Part shown: positions 1-11,525 of the stretch, one piece after another | Layout of the letters: the number at the start of each line of letters is the position of its first letter | Numbering within the stretch: position 1 is the stretch's first letter | Source of the DNA: Dama dama | Lineage: Eukaryota > Chordata > Mammalia > Artiodactyla > Cervidae | Reading direction: 5' to 3' | NCBI RefSeq assembly: GCF_033118175.1 | Contig: NC_083704.1 | Coordinates: 51,672,501-51,736,500 of the forward strand | Length of the DNA stretch: 64,000 bases | The notes under the pieces: generated by a model | What the model saw: only the letters and a program-made list of their open reading frames with translations | The model's database searches: none | Told to the model about the DNA's origin: nothing | Position numbers and translations under genes: made by a program

Positions 1-1034
1 GCCTAAAGCACCTCTCTCCTCACGCTCCCACATCCTCCCGTGGTGCTCCCCACAGCCTCCCTCCTCCCCAGCAGCACTTTCTCATACTTTACTTCATGCC
101 ACAGCACCTACACGCTTGACCCACCACCCACACCAACTGGCCTGCGGATGCCCCAAGAAAGGGGCTTTTCCCTGCTCTGTCCCACCCTCTCAGGACACCC
201 GAGGGTCTTGTCTGTGGCAGATTCTGTCATTTTTGACTGAATAACAAAACCAGATTCTGTAACCATTCCCCCTGCTGTGCCTCCTTCCTCTATACAGATC
301 TTTTCAAAACACTTCAAAGTTGCAGCTAAGTCAAATGAAAAGTTTATGGACATACGAAAGGTAGAATCACCTTAAAGAAGTGGCTTTAGAACCAATCTAA
401 AGAAGCTGCGCTCCCTGGGGAGTAAAATGAAGGGTAAGAGAGAAAGGGCTCCATCGGGGAGCCTCATCTACCAGGTATCGCTGCAGTCCACCCACTGCTG
501 CTGCCCGCTGCTGCCTCTCGCGGCCGTGGATGCCCCCCACCCCACCCTCCTGGCGGGAGCCTCCTCGTCGAGGGAACCTTTTCTCTTGTGGTTGTGGCGG
601 AGGTGACTCTATCCTCTGACCACTGCAGGGCCAAAACCCCTCTTCCCCTGGCCACAGTGAAAAGGACAAGAACAGACTGTGCTCCAAGCCAAGGACTCAG
701 GCTGCATGGGATTTCTCTGATTTTTCTATTGGAAAAAATGCGGTCTCTTTTGGCTGGGTTGCCAAGCTGGTAAGATATGAATGTGAAGCTGCCAATGGCT
801 CGAGCCAGCACATCGAAGGAGACAGTCCCGGCAGAGAAAAGCACTGCTGAGGGATAGACAGACAGCCCCTCACCACACCATGAGAGCTGGTATCTGGAGA
901 CACCCAAGCAAGTGGCACCCTGACCATGCGCATGAGCTAGTAACCCTCTCATTCTATACAAGTCAGCCTGAATTGGGCTTCTGCCACCTGTAACTTAGCG
1001 TCTGAGTGAGCACAATTCTACGAGAGAGCACACA
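1..1034. other. unique sequence, no gene recognised
   Basis: No family could be recognised with confidence. Bases about 60-245 look weakly like an old L2/MIR-type 3' end. Bases about 480-600 are GC-rich with several CpG, unlike the AT-rich surroundings. Open frames on both strands here (up to 165 codons) show no domain, signal peptide or composition typical of a real protein. Confidence 0.4.
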
Positions 1035-1148
1035 GCAGCCCATCTTACAGACGAGGATGCTGAGCCTTAGAGGCTTGCTGAAGCACACTCACAGGGCCAG
1101 GACACAGCGGGGACAGGAGCTGAACCCAGGACGCTCCGATGCCCATGG
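1035..1148 (-). repeat. MIR SINE fragment, antisense
   Basis: Read on the minus strand this matches the MIR core order: a degenerate 'tctgccactt'-type region, then the 'ctcagtttcctcatctgtaaaatgg'-type block. On the plus strand this appears as 'cagacgaggatgctgagcc' followed by an 'agggccaggacac...gaacccagg' block. It is old and diverged. Confidence 0.65.
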
Positions 1149-4029
1149 CTCCCTAGGATGGGACTGATCGGGCAGAGGCTCTACAGCTCAGAGAGCCCCT
1201 TGCTGCAAGAAGTGAAGAAAATGTCCTTAGGGAGTGTACTGGTGACACAACGCAAAGTAAAGATCTAAAGTAAACACAACTGAACAATGTAAGCATTTAT
1301 CAATCCCATGCAGTGAATCAAAAGAGTAAGTGTAGAAATTCAACAGGAGAAAAAAAAAGACTTCAACCCTTCATTTGTGACATGGGTAAACTCTGATTGG
1401 CTGCTCCTCAGACTGGTCACCACGTTCCACCAGATGGTAAAGGCCAAAAATAAAAACCTCTGCAGAAGCAACTCAGACAAATTTGAGAATAATATGAGTA
1501 GTGGCTCCATGATAGCTTATTAAGGGAAGTATCCATGTTTGAACCACACCCCTAAATTTTTAAAGGTGATGGCAAGAAGGGTCACCAGAGTGACTCCCTT
1601 AATTTCCCTCTCAGTGTCAGAAAGCTGGACTGGAAAACCATTAGTCTGATGGAAGATGTAGATGCTTCTGTTCTTCCAGGAAATCATTACAGAAAGCAAT
1701 GATTCTGAGTACAAGGGCTTTTAGTATTTCTGCACACTGAAGATTTCACTGAGAATTATCATATCCACAGACCAAATTTTATTCAAATCTATTTAAAATT
1801 TAAGAGGATGCACTCACCAGAAAATGTGCACTGTTGCCATTTTAAGAAAGAAAACTGAACTACAAGTCAAACTTGAAAAGCTTCTTGTTATTTTTCTGTA
1901 ATACATAACCAACATCGGTGGTATCTTCCAACTACTTCATGGGCCACTGTGATGGAAACAAATAGTAATATGTCCCCAGTGAAAGACAGCAACATATCCT
2001 GCTATGGGCCATATGCCTGGCCTGCAGCTAAGACACCCAGGAGAACAAATAAAGCAAAGATAACAAGGACCATCAAGGACCAACAAGGACCATCAAGGAC
2101 CAACAAGGACCATCAAGGGTTGAGCATTGTTAAGCCTCAGTGATGAGAGGGAAAGTGCCCCTGAGACAAAACACTTCCTGAGAACCAATAAATAAAATGT
2201 CAAGAAAATAATTGTAATAATGTTTTCATCTGTGTAGCCATATGTAAGCTTAATTTTAAGAACAGAAAAATAACTATGCAAATTAAAGGACATTTTTCCC
2301 CTTCCAACAAGACAAAAGAAGCTTTCTCTTAATGACCTCTGCTGATCCAAAGGCAAAGGTGTGTACTCTGTGTGGGTACAAGTATTATCAATACTGCAAT
2401 AACAATCAAGCACGAAGTCTTATCATATCAATGACTCAAAGTGTCTGGCAAAGGGTCTGGCACCTTTTAAAATAAACAAATAATGGACTGGTGATTTTTT
2501 TAAGAAGAATGTAATCAGAAAAAAAAAAAAAACCTACCAAAATAGATTAAACCAATTAGTGTGTGTCTTTATTCTCATGAAGTAACATTTAATAACCTAA
2601 AGGGACACTGCTGTTTTCTACTCGGCTGGGTAATCCTGGGAGGTGAGGGAACAGTGAACACTCGGCACCAGCAGTCTGACTGACGGCCCTGGACCCTGCA
2701 AGACTGCACACCATGGCTGCCTTTGTGGACGTTCAGGAATTCTCTGACAGGCACTGACATTAGTATCTCTAGTGAAGGCAAGTCGAACAGCAAATGAATA
2801 GAGCTGACAACAGAAATGAACATAATCCCAATTAAATTCACTTTCTATCACAGACAATATCAGACAGGAAGCTGGCCCCAACCCCAATCCTGCCCCACAC
2901 CCCAGCTTTCTGCCTCCCTGCTCCCCTGCACCCATCTCCAGCCACCAAGGGCCCTCGAGTTTGACAAGGACCTTCATGAATTCTCCCCTAAACTTTCCCC
3001 GCACCCCTACCTCACACAGCAGGTGTCTCTCTCTCTCCAGCAGTCCCACAGCTTTCAGCGCCCAGAACAGGCCCGTACTGAGCCCCGGGAAGCAGTCAGC
3101 TAGGGACAGCTCTACCTGCAGCACTGTACTCTAAGCTCTCCCAGGGCCCAGCTATGTTCAAATCCTTCATGCTGCAATCCTCGCTGAACTCCCCAGACTG
3201 ACACAGTATCAGACCCATGGCAGCAGCACACATAAGGCTGGGGATTCAGTAGAGAAGACCCCAACACTTAGACGTGCCTGCCCTGTGCTTCCATCTTAAG
3301 GCTTCAGTGGGGTCATGAAGAAACAACACCACTGCAGCGTCTGCAGGAATCCAGAGCAGGACAAGTGATAGAGAATCTGCATGAGGGTTTCAGGAGAGCT
3401 GCGCCTGAAATGGTGATGCAGACAAAAACATGGATGTCTGTACAATTCAACCAGCTTGTGAGAAGAAGGGAAAAAAAAAAAAAACTTTAAAGGGCTTGAA
3501 GCAACCCTCCCTTTCCATCCATCTGGGAGAATTTCAATCAATGACTCTGACAAGCACTTAACATTTTGGGTTCTGTGTAATCTGGTTTACTTTAGGATTA
3601 AAAAAAAACACTGCCCTGTCACCAGTGGAAGTATCTAAGGAGCTGAGAGTCCCAAGGGAGGCAGAAAGGGTCCTCTCCTGATAGGGATCCAATAAGAAAG
3701 GTTCAAAGGAGAACGAGCACTTCCCTTTCACATCACTAGAAAAGCTCAGAACATTGCAAAGTCACATCCTTAGAAGGCATGGTGCAGGTGTGAGCATGGG
3801 TGGCAGTGCATGGTGGAAAGAAGGGAAAACAGGGCAGGGCCCTGGTTGTTTACAACCCAGACCACACAGAACATGTGTGACCGTCCTGGGTTCTTTGAAG
3901 TAGCCACCAGGCATCCTGCCATGGTTCTCAGACTCTGACACTGGGCCCCAAGTCAAGGGACCTTTACTGCAAACCTGCTTTCCATTCACTCAGTTGCTCA
4001 CTTATTCTTGGATTCTTTCATTTCAGAAA
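1149..4029. other. unique sequence, no gene recognised
   Basis: AT-rich to mixed sequence with short A-runs (near 2519, 3471 and 3601) and the 20-bp tandem repeat listed separately. Open frames of up to 168 codons lie on both strands around 2.6-3.1 kb, but they overlap one another and resemble no family I know. I see no splice-site pattern supporting exons. Confidence 0.4.
2063..2117. repeat. 20-bp tandem repeat, about 2.7 copies
   Basis: The unit is 'acaaggaccatcaaggacca'. It is itself two near-identical 10-bp halves (aaggaccatc / aaggaccaac). Copies are essentially perfect, which suggests recent slippage. Confidence 0.9.
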
Positions 4030-4150
4030 AGAGGACAAAGCAGATGGTGGTGATGGTTGCACAACCGTGAGAATGTATTTAATGCCACCTAACTGTACAC
4101 TTAAAACGGCTAACAAGTTACAGCGTATGTATACTTCACAATAAGAAAGT
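4030..4150 (+). repeat. old L1 3' end
   Basis: The order 'ttgcacaaccgtgagaatgta', 'ctaactgtacacttaaaacggcta', then 'cttcacaataagaaag' follows the 3' UTR end of old mammalian L1 subfamilies in sense orientation. It is a 5'-truncated relic. Confidence 0.7.
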
Positions 4151-4184
4151 GTACACAATTCCCACTGGGTGCTGTTCGCTGGGC

Positions 4185-5260
4185 ATACATTATTCATGCA
4201 ATTATTCACTCATTCCACAAACATTTATAGAATGCCCATGTGCCCAGAACTGTTCGAAATACTGGGTATACAGCAGTAAAAAAAAGAACAGCAAGAACAG
4301 AAGCTCACAGAGTTTTCATTCTCCATGGGGAAAGCAGAGAAGTAAGGTAAGTAAAATGTGCCACACAGTAAAGTGATGAGTACACGGAAGAAAATTAAAG
4401 CAGCGTTGGGCAGCATGGAAGTGTCAGGACAGGGGCAATTTAAGACACAGGGGCCAGAAAAGACTTAACCAAAAAGGTACCTTTGAGTAAAAATCTAAAG
4501 AAAACTAGTCAACCATGCAGATTTCTGGACAAACAGCTCAGCAAGTGCAAAGGGCCTGGAGCAGAAGCAAAAGGAGCACTTTTGAAGAATGACAAAGAAG
4601 CGTGGCTGGAATGAAACACTGGAAAGACAGAGGAATAGGAGATGACCTGGAGACAAACCAGGATTTGCATGAGTGAGCAAAACCAACATGGGCAGCAGTC
4701 AGTACATGCAATAACCGAATTAACAAATAAATGACCATAGACAAGGCTATCAAGAAAATAAATTAGGTATAATGATAGAGAAAAAAAATTGGAAGAACTT
4801 TTCAGGTAGAGGAATTATCTAAGGCCTAAAGGAGGAGACATTTGAGCTAGGAACTCATGGATAAAAAAGGAGTTTCCAGGTACAATGAATATGTTTGAAA
4901 TCGCTGTGGCCATCAGAGTTTCTTATTTTAAAGAAACTAAAATGATGTGGATGTGGCTGAAGTGTCACAGACAAAGGAGAAGGCAGACAGGGATGTAGGG
5001 GAGGAGGCAGAGATCACACAGAGCCTCAGAGACCCCAATGGGAAAGCCAAGTTCACTTCATATAAGAATGATCTAGGAAGGGTATGCAGATGGGTGAGTA
5101 TCATGCTCAGATTTGTGTTCACAGGGCCATCTGGCCACCATGTGGAGCAGAGACTTCAGGCACAGAAGATGATGCAGGTTTAGACGAGGGAGGTTGCAGA
5201 GCTGACGAGATGTGGAGAGGGTCAAAATAAACCCAGCAGCAGGGAGAACAGGACTGCCTG
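4185..5260. repeat. L2 LINE relic
   Basis: It begins with the L2 3'-region signature 'cattccacaaacatttat...ctgggtatacagcagtaa'. Further along come 'aagtgcaaagggcctggagcag' and a block near 5070-5150 resembling the L2 '...agatttg...' region with a 'tgtggagcagagact' step. The block order agrees with L2 over about 1 kb, but many indels make the limits approximate. The open frames inside it are chance frames. Confidence 0.6.
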
Positions 5261-5535
5261 GTGATTCTGCTGGTAGACTCAGGGATAATAAGGGATCCAG
5301 GAAATCCTCAGACTTGTGTCAGCGCCTAGGTGGGTGGGACACCATCTGTTGGAAAGGGCAAGGCTGAGAGGGTGGCCAGGCTTGGGGCGGGCAGGAGTGG
5401 GGATGTGGGCTCATTATTGGATATGTAGAGTTTGAGATGCCTTTGAAACATACAAGTCAAGATGACTGCTAGGTCACTGCTAGACAGGCATATAAATTTA
5501 GGACTCAATAGCAAATACATATAGCATTGTCATTG

Positions 5536-5695
5536 CTATTGTTCAGTCATCAAGTAATGTCCAACTCTTTGCGACCTCATGGACTGCAGCACTCGAGGCC
5601 TCCATCTCCCTTATCATCTCCCAGAGCTTGCCCAAGTTCATGTTCATTGAATTGGTGGTGCCATCCAACCATCTCATCCTCTGTCACCCTCTTCA
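5536..5695 (-). mobile_element. BovB LINE 3' end fragment, antisense
   Basis: The plus strand reads the reverse complement of the BovB tail: 'gttcagtcatcaagtaatgtccaactctttgcgacc', then a 'ggcctccatctcccttatca' block, then 'ccatccaaccatctcatcct'. Only about 160 bp remain. A short 'catacatacatac' run follows it. Confidence 0.85.
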
Positions 5696-5910
5696 TACAT
5701 ACATACAATCTCTCAGAGTCAGAAGTTCCTCATCACCGATTATTTAGAGAGTATGTGCTGAGCAGGCCAGGGTCCAGCTATGGTCTAGAGTCCTCGTGAG
5801 AGCAGAGCAGCTTGGGATTCATGATCATGGTCACATAGTTCATGCTTTTTCTTAAGTAAGCCTCTGCGGTGAAGCTCACTGTCTTATAGAGAAGTACTTA
5901 AATTGTCGTT

Positions 5911-6121
5911 TTTGTTGTTTAGTTGTTAAGTCATGTTCAACTCTTTGCAACCCTATGGACAGACTGTAGCCCTCCAAGCGCCTTTGTCCATGGGATTTCC
6001 CAGGCAATATTGGAGTGGGTTGCCATTTCCTTCTTCAGGGGATCTTCCCAACCCAGGGATCGAACCCCTGTCTCCTGCATTGGCAGGTGTGTTCTTTACC
6101 ACTGAGCCACGAGGGAAGCCC
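5911..6121 (-). mobile_element. Bov-tA SINE, antisense
   Basis: This is a full tRNA-related head plus Bov-A unit, read on the minus strand. The plus strand shows 'agttgttaagtcatgttcaactctttgc' at one end and '...cactgagccacgagggaagccc' at the other. The minus strand carries a well-kept RNA polymerase III B-box-like 'ggttcgatccctggg' derived from the tRNA head (about 6053-6067). Confidence 0.92.
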
Positions 6122-6334
6122 ACACTTATATTATGGAGGTCTTAAAAAGACAAGGTTATTTTCCTGTTCAGGGCTCATGTTGAACCTAAGAATGCATCTG
6201 CAGCTGTGCTTCCTCTGGAGAAGTGTGGCCCTCGCCCTATGACACTCACAACCCCTCCTTTCCAGCCCCCTACTCCATCTCAGCTTCACTGACAAAGGAG
6301 CACCCTTGGTAACTGACATAAAGGCCTATGTGAG

Positions 6335-6672
6335 GCCTCTCTCGTGGCTCACTGGTAAAGCGTCCACCTGCCAATGCAGGAGACAGGGTTTGATTCCTGA
6401 TCCTGCATACCGGGAAGATCCTGCATGCTGTGGAGCAACTGAGCCCACGCCCCGTAACTAATCAGCCTACGCTCTAGAGCCTGGGAGCCACAACCACTGA
6501 AGCATGCTGGCCCCCGAGCCTGTGCTCTACATCAAGAGAAGCCAAAGCAATGAGAAGTCCACACACCACAACTAGAGAGCAGCCCCCGCTTGCCAAAACT
6601 AGAGAAAAGTCTGCGCAGGAACAAAGCCCCAGCACAGTCAAAAATAAAAATAAATAATCAAATTTCTTTTTA
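6335..6672 (+). mobile_element. ART2A/CHR-type SINE with 15-bp target duplication
   Basis: A tRNA-like head ('ctctcgtggctcactggtaaag', 'gcaggagacagggtttgattcc') is followed by the ART2A body of 'gagcccacgccc...', 'ctctagagcctgggagcc', 'agaagccaaagcaatgagaag' and 'ctagagaaaa' blocks, ending in an A-rich tail. It is bounded by target-site copies aaaggcctatgtgag (6320-6334) and aaaggcctgtgtgag (6673-6687), one mismatch apart, so both ends are firm. Confidence 0.93.
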
Positions 6673-6742
6673 AAAGGCCTGTGTGAGACTGTGAGCTCTT
6701 GGCCACCCCCTTCAGCTAGTACAACCAACTACCGACAGCCAT

Positions 6743-6948
6743 GAAAGTCAAAGTGTTCGTAGCTCAACTGTGTCCGACTCTTTGCAATCCCATGGACTAT
6801 AGCTTGCCAGGCTCCTCTGTCCAATGAATCTTCCAGGCAAGAATATTGGAGTGGGTTGCCATGCCCTCCTCCAGGGGATCTTCCTGACCCAGGGGCTGAA
6901 ACTGGCTGTCCTGCATTGCAGACAGATTCTTTACCATCTGAGCCACAA
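6743..6948 (-). mobile_element. Bov-tA SINE, antisense
   Basis: The plus strand reads 'cgtagctcaactgtgtccgactc', 'ggcaagaatattggagtggg', 'ttcctgacccaggggctg' and '...ttaccatctgagccaca', the reverse complement of Bov-tA. The tRNA-head B box is damaged. It forms an inverted pair with the plus-strand copy about 80 bp downstream. Confidence 0.92.
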
Positions 6949-7027
6949 CTGACACCAATGGTTTCCCAGTAAACAAAACAGAGAGTTGAGCCAACAAATT
7001 GATATAAAACCACTCTCTGGTCACCCC

Positions 7028-7236
7028 GGGGCTTCTCTGGAGGCTCAGTGGTAAAGAAACTGCCTGTAATGCAGGAGACCCTGGTTTGATCCCTGGGTCG
7101 GGAAGAGCCCCTGGAGAAGGAAATGGCTAGTATTCATTCCACTCTAGTATTCTTGCCTGGAGAATCCCATGGACAGAGGAGCCTGGCGGGCTACAGTCGA
7201 TGGGGTTGCAAAGAGTCAGACACGACCGAGCGATTA
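7028..7236 (+). mobile_element. Bov-tA SINE, sense, with internal 17-bp duplication
   Basis: This is a complete Bov-tA: 'gggcttctctggaggctcag', tRNA B-box 'ggtttgatccctggg', then the Bov-A unit to 'gagtcagacacgaccgagcg'. Around 7128-7155 the usual 'ccactccagtattc' step is doubled (ctagtattcattccact then ctagtattc), a private tandem duplication. Confidence 0.93.
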
Positions 7237-8664
7237 ACACTGGCCACCCCACTGCTCCCATCCCATTCCTGACACACAGTATAACAACTAAAGTATTTAT
7301 AAATGGTTCCATGTTTCTGTCTAAAACCTTTACCTCCTTTTTCTTCTCCCCCACAATCACCCACCACATCACCAGAGAAACACACAACTAAAGGCTGCCC
7401 CCATGGACCCATCTCCAAAGACCGAGTCAGACACACACAGGAAACTGACGGTTCAAACACCTCCCTGCAACAGTTTGTCCTAAGCTCCCTCTCCTGACCC
7501 TCCAACTTAAGAACACTGCCTCTCCAGTCTTAAAGTCACAAAACACCCAAAATCACAAGTGGCAAACAAGGACATGACTTAGGGACGATGCACTGTGTTC
7601 ACAGGGATGCTGTGAGGTGATCAACAGCCCCAACCTCCTAGAGGTGGTTATGGACTGACCAGAGAACCATCCTCTCATTGCTGGCTGGACCAGCCTCGTC
7701 AACTGCATCACATGGAGACACGCTCTGACTCAGCCTAATACCCAGTTCCAATCTTGCTTTTTCCAGGAAGCTTTCTCTGCCCATTTTTAGCCTTTGTTAA
7801 TTACTCCTTCTTTGAAACCACAGTACTCAAATTTATCCCATTCACTTGGCACTTACCACATATTGTCCAGTGAAATATATTGGACTGTACTTTGCACTCA
7901 AGATTTTACTCTAGCCCTACCAGTCAACAGTGTATATGTGTGAAATCATGTATACACATGGCCACACACAGATATGTGTTTGCAGGTACTGTCTCAACTT
8001 TCTTGCTCAGCTTCCTTTGATCCGGGGCTGTTTGCAACCAACCCTTCTTCTCCAAATAGGTACAATCAATAAATAATTATCATTAAAGCAACTGCTGTTG
8101 ACATTTGGGGTTCAGAGCCAAAAAAACTGTAAGATCTCTTTAAGCCTATATTGTGTTTGTATTTAGAAGCATCACCTACACTTCCTATAGCTTACAGCTC
8201 AGGGCAATCAATACAGAAGTTCAGGTAAGTATCTCTAGGTCAAAGTCAAGTAACCAAGTAGTGACTGAGCGCTTCCTGTACACTTAGAAATTACACTCCA
8301 TGTACATATAAAGGCATTTGAGAAAGAGCTTCCCCCACAAAATGAGTTCCTTTCTCATTAATTAGTAGATTCAATTCCTCCAGAACATTCCATTCCTGAG
8401 CACTCTAGTTAAGTAAATTTTACCGAAAGGCAGTCCTTGAACTTTGTAGCAGAATAAATTCCTGAAAAAGACTGTAAGTTGAAACAATGTAAATCAAGTC
8501 TAATTTTTACCACAGAAACAATGTTGTATTAAACAATCAAATTTTCAACCAAAGACAAACTGCCAACATTTAAAAGGAAAAACTGTAAAAAAATTTTTCC
8601 AAAAATTTTGGAATTGCTAGCAATCCTAAAATCATCTATACAGGTAAGGACAGGGATTTTAACA
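7237..8664. other. mostly unique sequence
   Basis: No gene recognised. A block near 7745-7905 ('ttccaggaagctttctctgcc' onward) is reminiscent of the L2 3' region but is too diverged to be sure. The rest is AT-rich with no motif that I can name. Confidence 0.35.
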
Positions 8665-8920
8665 GTCATCACTGTTGAACACCAATCATGTGCCAAGAAT
8701 TATGCTAGATGCAGTCCATATCCTTCAGCATTTAATTTCTCCCAACAACCCTACGAAACAAGTTATCTTTTCATATCACCAATGAGAGAAAACTAAAGCC
8801 TACGGTTGCTATGTTTTGACTTAAGTTCTGTAGCTATTTAGTGGCACAGCAAGAATTTAAACTCAGAAGAATCTGGCTCCAAAGTCAAGATCTTTCTACT
8901 ACTCCAAATAGCCTCCCTAC
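8665..8920 (-). repeat. MIR-family SINE, antisense
   Basis: The plus strand runs 'caccaatcatgtgccaagaattatgctag', 'caaccctacgaaacaagttatc', 'ccaatgagagaaaactaaagcc', then 'gtggcacagcaagaatttaaactc'. This is the reverse complement of the MIR order. It is nearly full length but diverged. Confidence 0.7.
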
Positions 8921-8979
8921 ATCAATCATACAGAATATACTTAACACTGCATACTAAAAATGCCTGATACTAAACAGTG

Positions 8980-9184
8980 GGGCTTCCCTGGTGGCTCAGA
9001 CAGTAAAGAATCTGTCTGCAATGCAAGAGACCCAGGTTCGACTGGATCAGGAAGATCCCCTGGAGAAGGAAATGGCAATCCACTTCAGTATTCTTGCCTG
9101 AAAAATTCCATGGACAGAAGAGCCTGGCTGGCCCCAGTTCATTGAATTGCAAAGAACACGACACAACGAACATTTTCACTTTCA
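8980..9184 (+). mobile_element. Bov-tA SINE, sense
   Basis: It shows the 'ggggcttccctggtggctcag' start, the 'cccaggttcgact' B-box region with a short deletion after it, and the Bov-A unit 'ggagaaggaaatggcaatcc' to 'cattttcactttca'. The deletion removes part of the usual 'tccctgggtc' stretch. Confidence 0.93.
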
Positions 9185-9339
9185 AGCAGCGTTATACAGG
9201 AATAAGACCATTCTGCCAAATGGATTCATTAAGAGATTTCCAAGACCAGGACCATTGATGAAGGGCTGGAGCACCACTGGATGGAGAGAGAGCAGAGACA
9301 CTGTGGTAATAGTGAAGTATTAGTCTTCACTGAATAATG

Positions 9340-10435
9340 CAACCTAACACATGCACTCTGCCTGGTATGGCGGCTACAGCAGCGAAAACACAAGATCTCC
9401 CTTGTGGCGTGTCCACTCTAGTACAGAGCACAGAGATGGCAACCAGCAAGCAGAGCCACAGCCTGCAAGTGGCAACAAGTGCTTTGTAGGAGAACATGCA
9501 GGGTGAGCAGGACAGGGCATGCCTCTCCAGCGACAGGTGGATACACAAGCCTGGAGTGTAGGAGCAAAGCCTGAGCTGGAGGGCCCGGGGACATCAGCCT
9601 CTGCGTGTTGGCAAGAATAGGAGGTCCACTGCCTGCATCCCAGAGCATACCAGCAGGAAGAGGTCCAGGGGGACCAGAAAAGGGGGCAAAGAGAGAGCAG
9701 CAGGGGAGGCAGGGGAAAACCCAGAGAGTGTGGCAAGTTGAGAAGACAGTGTATCAAGGAAGAAGGGGGTTGCATGTGGCAAGTACTTCGGGTGCATTAA
9801 ATACAGAGAGGGTTGAACATGGACCACTGGAATAAGCAACAAGGTAAGCAGTCATCTTGATGAGAACAGTTTGGAGGGAGCGGTGGTAGCAAAAGCATGA
9901 TTAGATGAGTCCAAAGGTGTGAGAAGAGAACACTACTACCAGGAATGCAGAAAATATTTTGAAAAGTTTACCTAGGGAGGAAAAGAGAAAAATGGGTTGA
10001 CAACTAATGGCTGAAAATGGATCAAAAGAGAGTTTGTACCCAAATGGGGGCAATAATGACAGCATGTTTCTGCACTGACGGGAAAGACCCAGTGAAGCAG
10101 GTGAACCCAGCGGAGCAGGGGGACAGCAGTGCCCTGTACTTGAGCAGGCAAGATAGGACGCCATCTGGAGATGAAGTGAAGCCGCTGACCTTGGCCAGGG
10201 GCATGGGGAACAGGAGCAGCAGATGCTGCTGCAGACAGAAAGGCAGACAGATGGGTAGATGTGGCTGTGGGAGCTCATAGAAGTCTCCTCTGATGGTTCC
10301 AACTTCCTCAGGGAAGAGGTAAGTAAGGCCATCAGCAGAGGAGGAGGATAGGGAATACAGGCGATCAGTGTCAAGGAATGAGAAAGAATGAACTTCATTA
10401 AAGATAGTGTAAATGCCAGGGGCACGAAGCTGTCA
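9340..10435. repeat. L2 LINE relic
   Basis: The block order resembles the L2 3' half: 'caagtgctttgtaggagaac', 'aagcctgagctggagggcccgggg', a purine-rich 'ggaccagaaaagggggcaaag' step, 'gagagtgtggcaag' and 'gtgtatcaaggaagaagggggt'. Similarity fades past about 9900 and the end is approximate. Minus-strand open frames here (up to 174 codons) are low-complexity shadows of this old repeat. Confidence 0.5.
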
Positions 10436-10639
10436 CTTGAGATTGGTGATCATTTTAAAGACTACCAATCAACAAAGCTACATGATGTTTGCAACCACGC
10501 TTAGCTGCCCAGGTACAAGCATATAAGAGGATAAACAGTTTCAGTTATTCAGGTTTGGAGTCTTGCCAAGCTTGTATGCAGTACTACCTCACCATCTTAT
10601 TTTCACAGAAATTCATTATCCACAAAGAATTACATTCAT

Positions 10640-10775
10640 TCACTCACTTAACCTAAACATCACCCCCTGTATTAAGTGAGGGCACCGAGACTCAATTAGG
10701 TTAAAGACTTACTTAAAGTCACAAGACTAGGTCTGCTGACTCCCAGCTCTAGGCTCTGCCCAACCATGCTACTTC
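10640..10775 (-). repeat. MIR SINE fragment, antisense
   Basis: 'aagtgagggcaccgagactcaattaggttaaagacttacttaaagtcac' and 'ctgactcccagctctaggctctgc' are the reverse complement of the MIR core and 5' region. Confidence 0.65.
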
Positions 10776-11209
10776 CAGTCAGAAAGAAGCTCATAAACTA
10801 GAACTCCTCATTGTCCAGGAATTCCTGATACAGTCCTGCCTGGAAAAACTAACAAAAGCTTCAGCCCTTGCTGTGCCCAAGCACCATCCAGCCACACCCC
10901 AGGCAACGAATGCCAGACACGGAATACATTTCATCACAACCAACTGCTTATGAGTAAGGATGTTCTGAACTATAGACAACTGGCTTAACTTATTTTTATG
11001 AATACAGACTTTTCTGTCAAAGGTTCTGTTATCTTCCCTTGATCTCTTATATTAATTTTAGACTGTAGATTCTCATTCCTCAGTAATCTGTGGAATTAAC
11101 TAAAGAAATCTCAGCTGAAATTAAATTCAGAACAGGCTATAGAGTGCACTCTCATGCCCTATGATGCATCATCAATTACTCCAACAGGAAGGTGTTCCCT
11201 ACTTTACTA

Positions 11210-11525
11210 TCTAGAAGGAAAAAAAAAAACTCTGAGCTGGGCCTGCAACAGCCCAGCCAATCAGACACTGCAGCAGTCCACCCAACGAAAGGCTTCCATA
11301 CTCTGCACTCTCTGCTTCCTCCAATGGGCTCTTTGGTTATTAGAGCCTCTCCCAACCCCCACCGCCTTTCCCTACATAAGCAAGTTCCCCTTTTTTGTTC
11401 TCTGAATTGGCCTAGCGTCCACCATAGATTGCTTGTCCAGGGTCTCCATTTCTCTGGCTCTTCCTGAATAAACTTGCTTTTGTTAGCGAAATGGCTGGCT
11501 ACACTATTATTAAAATTAAACACTT
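11210..11525 (+). repeat. solo LTR-like segment of an old endogenous retrovirus-type element
   Basis: The layout resembles an LTR: a CCAAT-type box in 'cccagccaatcag' (about 11251-11263), a C-rich stretch, a weak TATA-like 'ctacataagc' (about 11372), and a poly(A) signal in 'ctgaataaacttgc' (about 11464). The remainder ends near 'aaattaaaca'. No gag, pol or env frame or partner LTR is visible, so it would be a solo copy. The family was not identified and the 5' limit is uncertain. Confidence 0.5.

Noticed and set aside
464..961. 165-codon minus-strand frame
   Set aside because: No recognisable domain, overlaps other frames on both strands and lies in a GC-rich patch where chance frames are longer.
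5911..9184. tRNA-like heads with A/B-box sequences in Bov-tA and ART2A copies
   Set aside because: They are SINE promoters derived from tRNA and cannot fold or mature as tRNA genes, so no tRNA was called.
9901..10425. 174-codon minus-strand frame rich in Leu, Ser and Pro
   Set aside because: It overlies or adjoins an L2-type relic and has no homology signal; the hydrophobic look comes from pyrimidine-rich composition.
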